Shown here in pieces: positions 42,301 to 53,200 of a stretch of 64,000 bases of DNA (position 1 is the first letter of the stretch; every line of letters begins with the position of its first letter). The DNA is from Cheiracanthium punctorium. Taxonomy: Eukaryota; Arthropoda; Arachnida; Araneae; Cheiracanthiidae. The notes under the pieces were generated by a model. It saw only the letters and a list, made by a program, of their open reading frames with translations, was not told where the DNA came from and did no database searches. The DNA is taken from contig JAWZYV010014440.1 in NCBI GenBank assembly GCA_038373885.1, forward strand, positions 248,001 to 312,000, given 5' to 3'. Made by a program: the position numbers and the translations under genes.

Positions 42301-44164
42301 TGCATAGTCCAGTTTGGTTTGCTATCAAGAAAGAAAGTTCCTTCATAGATGGATCAAAGCATGTTTTTAGGGCAATACAATTATACAATTAATTCTTACC
42401 CAACAATCAGCTACAACTGATAGATCGAGTAATGCTGCGCAATGTATTTTTTGCCCTTACTGAAAATTTTTTCATAGCAATGGTATTTGCTGGAAGGAAG
42501 CATGTAGAGGACATATGTTAAAGGCGCATTCTAAAGGCAAACTGTCTCCGTCGCCTCTTTCGGGTAATGTCAGCGCATAACTCACCAATGGACTCATTAA
42601 ATAGCATGCTGTTCCAGACTGAAATGTGTACCATTTTCCTTGTCACACTCAAACTGTAGAGAGGTGAAATAAACTTGTTACAGAGTCAGCAAACAAGGTT
42701 TGTGGCCCAGAATCCAAGGATGGCTTTATATGATCTACATTTCTGTCCAGAAATATATTCTCTAAATTTACCCATAAGACAGAATTTCAGTTAGTAACAA
42801 TAAAAAAAATCACAAGTAAATATTTCTATGAAAAAAAAAATCTCATTATTAGTTAGCTGTGTGGGATGTGCAAGGGTGAAACTCGACATGCACGATTCCC
42901 AGTTTTCATAATAAATGTAGGAGTACAACCACTATGTTCCTCTTTCTGGTACGTCGCACCTTACCATAGTATCAGTCTAAGTGCAACTTTAGGTGAAATA
43001 ACCCAAAACACTTTCTCTTTTCCTTTCTATAACTTATAATATCATAATTCTAATAAATTATTTCTTAGTTCTTGTATATGATATATTGAGAATAAAATTT
43101 CCGAAACTTTGGCCTTGATGTGCAAGGGTCAAATATTGTAAGAATTTTTTTTTTCTTTTGTCTTCTATTTACCAAAAGGCAACTTTTCCGCACTATTAGA
43201 TTTTGATAGGAAAAACTTTATTTTTTTTCGGCCCACCCTAATGCACATGTGTCTGTAGGAATGTTGGAGGAAACTTCTGACCAGAGAAAAAGAATTGGCA
43301 GTTGAAAACCCCATGATGGCCAGGAAGCACCATACTAAAAGTGCTCATAATTGGGTATTTTTTTTTTTTAAATGGATGAAGGTGTTTTTATTACTGTTTA
43401 ACAACATAAGTACAAGTTTAAGCATATTTATATACCTTTTGGTGGTGTGTAACTAAAAGCTTGAGACAAGGATGGATACAACCAATTACACCTGCCCGGG
43501 AAATGTATGTAAAAGGTGGCCTACTTACTTTTTATTATGAACACACTAACAAGCACATTATATCTATAGGTATAAAATCGATCAGCCCATCAGGAATTTC
43601 TCGGATTCCCAGTGGCATATCTGGGCCAGGCTTGAGGTCTTTCAGATGTAGATACATAAATTATTTTAAAACATTTTATGAAGTGGTACAGAAGAAAAAG
43701 CAGTAGTGCTGGTGAGTGGATTTATATGATGAAAAATTAAATTCTTTATACTTTCGTTTTAAATACTAGTGAGTGGGTGCAGTTCTAGATACAATCTTTA
43801 CATTTTAGTAAAAGCTAATTTATAAGGATCTTTTACTAAGCAGAAACATGTCTTGACAAATATTTTCACATCCATAGTCACACTTTATAACTCAAAATGC
43901 ACCTGTTTTAGCAGGGAAAAATGTTTCTGATCGATCTGATTCTACTTCAGACTATTTTGATGCTTGTTGCAGTAAAACCTAAGACATGACTTTGAGCATA
44001 TTATATTTGGTTTTTCTAAAATTTTCAATAAAAAGCATTAACAGAAAAATGCTAATCTCACTATTGGTTGTAATTAAATTTCCCCTACAAATAGCATTAA
44101 TCTGTAGCTGAAACGGGAGGGAAAATTGCCCCAACTTTGGCATATGGACTGTAGTGAGATGTCC

Positions 44165-44204
<40 letters not shown>

Positions 44205-47200
44205 TTAAAAAAAAAATGCCCACTAGCAGGTGCTTTGCAAGAAAAACAGCAAATTTAACAATGGATATGAGAAAATGAAATGTACAAACAATAAAAAAAT
44301 TTTTCAATAATTTTTGAGCATTTATTAACAGATTTAGGCAATTTTTTGAGCTGAAGTCGTCGATTTTGCATGCAAAGTTTCACCTAGTAGACATTTTTTG
44401 AACTTTTGAACAAAATTTTTAGAAAACCTACTTGAGTGCATTTTGTGTACAGTCTATATTCCAAACTGCATGGCAATCTGCTCACTTATTTCATCTACAG
44501 AATGCTGCTTATAGGGGAAGTTATAATTAAACTATCCAGCACACACACACACACACACACTTCAAATAAACATCACATAACTTTTTAGCTGCATCATCCA
44601 GTACAGTCTGACATGCATTCAATTCAAAGTAGATAGTGATATTTTTTAAGTATACAAGTTAACAATGCTTACATTGTAAGGCATATGCAGAAAGTTCAAC
44701 AGCAGTTTGATATGAGATAGGAAGTTTACCAGATACAATGTCTTGTTTCAGTTGCAAGAAAAATAAGTACCTATTAAAAAAAAGTATGTATATATATGTA
44801 TGTATGCATATATTTAGACACTAGAAAAAAGATAAAAGCAAAGTCAGATATTTTCAACAAGAAGACCAGAGGCTTCTGAGTATTTGTTGCAGAAATATGA
44901 AATAATTTCAGAAAATAAACAATTTAGTCATTTTTAAATTACATATCACAAAAAGCATTTCATTGACACCATGTAACAATTTAATTGACATCCAATAACT
45001 AGTATAAATATATTATTTGAATACTTTTTATATTGCACTGGAATTTGCATTGTAAACTAGTTTAGTTTAAAATATTAAATTATGACACTATGTTTTAAGC
45101 TTTCATTTATTTGCTATGCACAATTATTTATTTAATAATTCAAATAAAATTTCAACAATGTAATTTATTAGTTGACTAACACTAGATCTCAACAGAATCA
45201 ATGTCTGCTCGTGACAGCTGACAAGACAGAACAGACTTCTCTGGAGTGACCTTGGTCTTTTACAAATTCTGTTGACAATACGTGAACAGTTCAGATATGC
45301 CATCTCTAGTAAAATCCCAATAAATTGCAAACCGGGATTGCATAATAGAAGTGCAATTGAGTAATATGAGGCTATTGCATAATACTGATGCAGAGAAGCA
45401 AACATTACAGGCCCCGTCAATAAAATTATACCAAATGCCCCAATTGTAGCCAATCTTGGTGAAAACTTGCTTATCATGGCTTCAAAAACAAGTCCTTAAA
45501 ACTGATGTCATCTGAGTGATAGCACCAATATTTCCTGAGAATTCAAGAAAACCCTATGTTAAACAATGGTGACATCCAAAACTATCTAGTGTTCTAGTTG
45601 ACAGATTTTCATGCAAAAAAAATCTGATGTGGACACCATGACTTCCTTGTACGTACGTCTATTAAATAAAACATTTTCAATGCACTTCATATAAACTTAT
45701 TTTGTTTGAAAGCGATAAAATACTAGAATAACACTTAGGTTTAGCGATTTCTAGCCAAATATTTGAGATATCGCCACACTGGATTCAATCTGAAAGACTT
45801 GTTTTTGGCACTTAAATGGGAGATATTAAACCAAAAGCCAACAAACTTGAGACAGTTAACGAGATTTTGGTCATAGCCAAAATAGTGATTCACCACAGAC
45901 TTTTAATGAATTGAAGGTATCTGTAGATCTCAATGTATTTTAAGTCTTTTGGGTAACCCTACAAAGAAATTACTCAGCATATTGCAATAAAAAAAGATAT
46001 GCACAATTAGATGTTACAATAGTTCTAAATACAAAATTTTAGCATTCGAAGGTTAAAAGTTTTAGGTATGTTAAATACGTAATATCTTTAGCGTTACATT
46101 TGAAAATATGGCGAAACTTACAATTGCCAAGGTAAATGACAAATGGAGAGATTTTGGGTATGGACCAAACAATGATTGACTAGAGACATAATAAGATTGA
46201 AGATGTCCATAGACATTAAAGTATTGAAATTCTTTTGGGTGGCCCTGTAAATAAACTATCCAGTCAATTGAAATTAAGAAGTGAGATGCACAACTAAATG
46301 TTACAACTATCCTGAATTTAAAGTTTCCACATTTTATTAGTTTTTGAGATACATGAGTTACAGATATCAGGGAAAAGCTGGTCAAAATGGATTGCACATG
46401 CATTTATATGAACACTTACATGCGTACGATGAGATATCTCGCAAAAACTCTTATAAGTAAATTTAGAGGTAGTCAAAATCTGGATAGGAAAATTTTTTAC
46501 AGTCACATTACTTCCTTTTACTTCGTACAAGGAAGTAAAATTGCAAATTTTAATTATTTGAAGCTAGAGCACATATGGGGATCATTTTTATGTTGTTGTA
46601 CACTGTGCAAAGACCTCAGCAGGCATCACTCCAACAACTCTTGCAATAACTAATCAAATAAAGCTTTTTGTAATTAGCATTCTACTTTAGTAGTTCCAAG
46701 TGGTACATCAAAACATGCATGCGTTGTTTGCAATTTTCACTCTTTCAACATGGTTTGTGACCCCATGTTTTATGGTAAGTTTTCATCCTCTTGATACAGT
46801 CTGTCACCTCTCCGAATTTTAGAATACCCTGTTTATTAACAAGTATAAAATACTAAAACTTTATAATAAGAGTAAATAAATTAATCTTAATTTAGGTGTA
46901 TTTACCCAAAAAAAAGTAAAAACATTTGTTTAACAATTATGAAAATTAATTTACACCATTAAAAAAAAAGTAAACAGCATTTAACATGAAATATCATACC
47001 TGGTTAGCTCTTCTCTAAGGGTGTTAGGTTCAGAAGAATAAAACTTTACCCTTATTCTAAAGGTATAAGGTGGTCCAACTAAAATAAATCAATACAAAAG
47101 TGTAATTTTGTTGAGAACACAATACATATAAGTGGTACAAATTCTAATCAGTATGTACAGTTGCGGAAAAAACCCCTGGCCACTTGTACTTTATTCGGCT

Positions 47201-50200
47201 GTCGTTCGTCGTACAGCAAAGTTTCATATACCAATCGTTTACGATTGACATACACTTTAATTTGCTATACATAAAATTTGCATAAGAGAGAAATCTCCAT
47301 ATTAAAATTCACACCAACTTTTGTTTCACATTAGCAACCTCTAGATTTCCTTTCATATTTAAAAAATTAGCTCATTTTAACCTCGGATACCAATTTTCAA
47401 TAAATTTGAACTGAAAATGAGTGAGTTGTGAGCTTCTAAAATTTCCCTCCCATGTTAAAATATTTTTTTGTACTTTAACTCATATCTCATATAATATTGA
47501 TAGTAAGAAGCTCACTTTTATTCGTACTATTAGAAGTAAATGACCCAAACATAATTTACTATTATTACAATTTTTAATAAAATATGAATATGAATTATTA
47601 AATTAATATTAAAAAAATTACGAATAGTAACCTAGCCCAATTTCGATACAAATAGATGCAGAAAGTAATATTACATGGCTGTGCAAAATTTCAAATTTTT
47701 ACGTTCAGTAGTTTAATTTATATTAAATAAAATGCGTTATTTTCATGAGTTAAGGGACCATATATAAATTTATTAAGTGACAATTTTTTTTTTAATTGCG
47801 TAAAATAAATGCAAATTAGATTTCTTTTGCACAAAAATAGTAAAATTTAGCAAAATAAAACAAATAGCAAATTTTGTAGCAAATAAACTGGAGATTTGTA
47901 CAGTTTGATGGTGATTATATAAAGTGTCTATTGTTGCATCCGCTACTATTTCCCAACAAATAAAATATTTTTCATCTATAGAATTAGATGCAGTAGCTCT
48001 ATGTCTTCCAACACAACATCCTATTTTTAAAAAACTAACATCCTCAACACCTCTATTTTGCAGGCATGAATTTGACCATTTTTAATATCTGACACATCAG
48101 GTCTTCAGACTTCTCCATACATAATCAAGCATTCAAAATCACATTTTTTTTTTTGGGGGGGGGGGGGCTTGAATTTTCATCAGACTATAAATTAAAATAC
48201 CGCAGATGTGTAATATAAATATTGCACACTGCAGACAATATTATAAAACAAAAGTGAAATAACAAACACAGTGATAATATTGGGTCAACAAAAAGGTAAT
48301 TGCATTTTTTTTTTTTAAACACGAAATTCAAACAAATTTTCAATCATAAAATCATTCTTCATGTTCAACAGTAGTTGAGTAACTATAATACTTGTAGTCA
48401 GAAGAGCATAGAACATATTTTCACTCCTGGAAACATTTCATCTGTCTAAGAGAACCTTCAAAAGAAATACTCAATAACAATTTCAAAATTGTGAGCAGTT
48501 GCTTTGCATTTTTTATTTAAATCATGTATATGGTCCGAGGCAGGGGCATAGCCAAGGGGGGGGGGATTAGAGGGTCATACCCCCCCCCCCCAATGAATAA
48601 TTTTTTGACATACAAAATGTATATTCTTCACTCCCTTATCACACACATGTATGCAAATATGTGAGTTGCAGTAGTCGTACCACCCCCCCCCCCATGAAAA
48701 ATTTCTGGCTACGCCCCTGGTCCAAGGTAATTTTGGAGTCATGGTTGATTTGGACCACTGACTAAATAGTCTAATTTCTACCACCTGATAATCTAAGTAC
48801 CAGAAACTTTTAAGACTAGAAACAGTATTTTCCCCGTAAATAATATTTATTTCTTTTGACTATTGCGAGCAAAATTAATGAAAGTTGAAAATTTCGGAAC
48901 CTACAAATAGAGTTTTTCAATTTGCAGAAAGTCCCTTAAAATCGCGAAAAAAGGAATTCACAATATATCCGGATATTATCATAGGAAGTTGGTGAAAATT
49001 TATACGTATGGTAATTTGAAGGTTCTCTTTCATTTAATATCAAAACAAAGAGTTGCTATTGAAAAAAAAAGTTGATGCAGAATTAAATATGAAGACGACC
49101 CCTTATTCAAATTAAATTAATAGAAAATTAAAGTATACGTTATTTGCAAACGAATGGTATTTTTAACTTTGCTGTACGACGAACGAAGGCCAAATAAAAA
49201 GGAAGTGGGCATTTTTTTTCCCCCCCGCAGCTGTACATTATGTCCTTTTTATCTTCCACTTTTTAAAATTTGTATGTAATAACTTATATACACACACACA
49301 TACACAAAATAACATTTCCCAGTACAAAAATATTAAATAAGTATAAATTACATATTTCATTACAAATAAATTGAAAGCATTTAACTGAACAATTATTTTA
49401 ATCTAAAAAGAATGTAAGAAAATAATTTACTTAAAAAGAAACTAGTAATATTAAAAAAAAAAAAATAAATAAATAAATAAAAAATAAAGTCAATTCTTAC
49501 TTAGGTCAATAAATAAAAAATGGTGAAATATCACCACATTTGTCCCAAAAATAATATCGCATTTTGCATAACTCTAAAACTTGTGCCTCTCTCAAGAATT
49601 ACGCAAAAATTTGGCGATATTTCGTCAAAGCTCACCAAGGTCGACGAAAAATGGCGAGATTTTGAGCATGGACAAAACAATGACTGACTATCGCCAAATT
49701 TGGCGATATTTCACCAAAACTCACCAAGGACGAAGACAAATGGTGATATTTTGGCAAAACTCTCCAAGATCGATGACAAATGGAGAGATTTTGGGCATGG
49801 ACCAAACAATGACTGACTACAGCTGTAATATATTGATGTCCATAGATATTAATCTATTGAAATTCTTTTGGGTCGTCCAGTAAATAAACTCCCCAGTAGA
49901 TTGGAACCAAAAATCAAGTTGCACAACTAGATGTTATAACAATCTTATATATGAAATTTCAACATTCTAAGACTAAATAGTTTTTGAGATTTGAGAGTAA
50001 AATACATACACACGTACGAAAGTCACCAAGCCTGGCGAATTTTGGCGTAATTCTTAAGGGAGCTACGTGACTGTGGTTGGACCATTACCTAACTATATGG
50101 TAAGACAGTATTGTACTTGAAATGATAATGTCCCTAAAACTGCCTTGACCGTAAAGTGTTGGAAATCTTTTGAGTGTTCCTGTAGCAGCACTATAAATGA

Positions 50201-53200
50201 TAATGACACTTTTTTTGATGGAAAAAGTCATTTTGTAACCCATATGAGCATATATCATTGTGAGTCGTTTGAACTAGCCTAATACCTCTAAAATATGCTT
50301 TAATGAATTTCTGCCTATTGAGCATAATGTATTGAAAATCTTTTGGGCAGCCCTGTAGATAAACTATCCAGTTGAATAGGACCGAAATGGCGGGTGCACA
50401 ACTAGATGTGACAACAATCTTGAATATAAAGTTTCAACACTATGTCTAATAGTTTTTGAGATATGTGAATTTAATGAAGTTTGGCCCATAGAGCGTAATG
50501 TATTTCGAATCTTTTGGGTGGTCCTGTAGATAAATTATCCAGTCCAGGGATGGGCAAACTTTTTCAGATGCGGGCCAAAAATTGGAAAAAAGAAGTTTGG
50601 CGGGCCAAGATAAATTTTTCTAAAATTTCAGGAACAATATACAAGTATTACAATTCAAATATGTTAATGAGATGAATGAAATTGCGATTTCATTTTTAAA
50701 AGTTCCTTATATTGAGGTTCGAAGTGAGATGCACTGATTCTAAGGAACGAGGCTAAATGCTCATCTGTCAGTCTACTTCTGAAAGAATTCGCTCTAAGGT
50801 TCATAGTTGAAAACACTTGTTCTCATATATAAGATGAAGCAAATATAGCACTGATTTTCTGGGCGTGAGATTAAGTTTGGGAAACTTACTTTCGATAATG
50901 ATTTGTAAAATTCTAACTTTGGCATATTTAGAAACAACTGCTTGAGATGATTGTTAAATTGCAATTCAATTAATTCAAGCTGCAAATCTGATCTCACTGC
51001 TTCACAATTTACATTGAAAGGCATGGTAAAAATATCCAATTCTGTTTGAATGGCACTGAAATCTTGAAATCTGCGTTCGAACTCAAAATGCACTTTTTTC
51101 AAGCCATCTTCATAATTCTTAATATGGATATATAATATATAAATTCTTTCAATTTCCGTGGGAGCGGCTAATTAAAATTCCACCCGCGGGCCGGATAAAA
51201 CCTTCCGGCAGGCCAGATTTGGCTCGCGGGCCGTAGTTTGCCCATCTCTGATCCAGTCGATTGGAACCAAAACTGTATTAACATCCAGTGTCATGCACTA
51301 AAATAATTTACTTGAACTTGAGTGGATGAATAAAAAAGTATTTTATTAACGATTGAAAATTTGTACAAGATAAATATAGGGAGAATGTGAGCTAATAATA
51401 GGAATTGGATAAAAAAAAAAATATATATATATAATCTTACATACTTTTGACTTGTTTCTTTATTAATTTTGTAGGATCTAACCAATGCTAAAAGAAGAAT
51501 AAAAGAATTTAAATTTTTTGAATTCATAAAATTTAAACACAATATAACAACCAATAACTAAAACAATGCACAATATTCATTATTATATAAATAAATGTAC
51601 AGGAAATATATGTGACACTAAAAGTCAGATAATACTACATGTACACAACTTTGTTAAAGCTTTCACTACACTTTTCTATAATAATAAAAATGAATGTTTG
51701 TAAATCTGTCTGTCTGTATGTGTGCGGTCTCCAGACAAACCTACTGCACGCAGAACTCTGAAAATTTGAATCTATAAGCCCATGAGTCCGATAATGTGCA
51801 CCTGAGAATCAGAATTTTAAAATTTTAATTATTAATTAAAAACCGTTTTCAGGATGCTATGCTCGGCGAGTTTCGCCAGTATGATACTGTGAAACAAAAT
51901 CGCATGCATTGGAAAACATGAAATGGCACGGAAATTTAGTCCGTTTTGTGCCAATCTATATCAATAAAAATGAATGTCTGAAAATCTGCATGCGTGCAAT
52001 GTTCAGAAAAAACTACTGGACACAGAACTCTGAAAATTCGAGAGCCCATTCCTTCGGCAATGTACACCCGAGGCTCAGAATTTTGAAATTTTAATTACTT
52101 TTTAAATTATTAATTAAAAACCGATTTTAGCTCGTCATGTTTGGCAAACTTTGGCCTCATGAAAAGATTTATGCTTGAAGTGAGTGGTAACCGCAAAAGT
52201 AAAAAACCGTTTTTTACGTTGTCATGCTTGGCGAGTTTCGCCCGAATGCTACTATAAAACAAATCGTTTGCATTTGAGAAGCATGAAATGGCACGAAAAT
52301 ATCATCAGGGTTACGCCAAATCTATCTATCTCTATAATAATAAAAATGAATGTTTGTAAATCTGTCTGTGTGCGGTCTCCAGACAAATCTACTGCACACA
52401 GAACTCTGAAAATTTGAATATATAAGCCCATGAATGCCGATAATGTGCACCTGAGAATCAGAATTTTAAAATTTTAATTACTTTTTTAAATTATTAATTA
52501 AAAACCGTTCTAAAACGGAAATTTTCTTACCCTGTGTTACGAATTTTGGGAGCAACCCGCTGTTCTGGGGTTTAAAATAGTTTAAAATTCGTATTCTATG
52601 CGTTAAATAGTTAAATTTTGCTTTTGTTGCATTGATATGTAATGTTCTGGAAATCTCGGGTTCTATGTTGGTTGGTCAGAAGCAAGGCTTAGTTCTTAGG
52701 CCTAGTTTTTACCCAAATATGGTAAAACCTTGCTATAATGCTATTCGGTACAACAAATCATTTATAACGATAAAATTTTGTGATCCCGCAGAATTTCCAC
52801 ACAATATAATCTCCCATCGATATAACGATATATCCCTGTAGTAAGATAATTTTTTGGGTTCCTTAAGTAACATTGTATCGAGGTTTTACTGTACTAGTGA
52901 TGGACTGTGGGCACCAACCACTCCGTCTCGAGTTGCGCTTTTTTCAAAGAATAATTCTTGATAGGTTAGGGCAGTAGAAGAAGGATTTAGATGGCCAGAG
53001 CCCTCCTTTGCAAATTCGTATTAATGCCCTTTATTTCATGAAAGTAATTTTTTTCATCAAAGTTAAGCTAAAAAAAAAAAAAAAAAAATTGGGTGAAGCT
53101 GAATTCATAAAAATGCTTTACAGCTTAAAATGTTTAAGCAACAGTTATGGTAATGTTTATAAAAGGAACTAAAAATATACAATACCTGAACGTGATTTGC

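Noticed and set aside
45124..45477. A 117-codon minus-strand ORF with hydrophobic stretches
   Set aside because: No recognisable membrane-protein family, no splice signals consistent with yurt, and it lies inside a repeat-rich intron; treated as chance.
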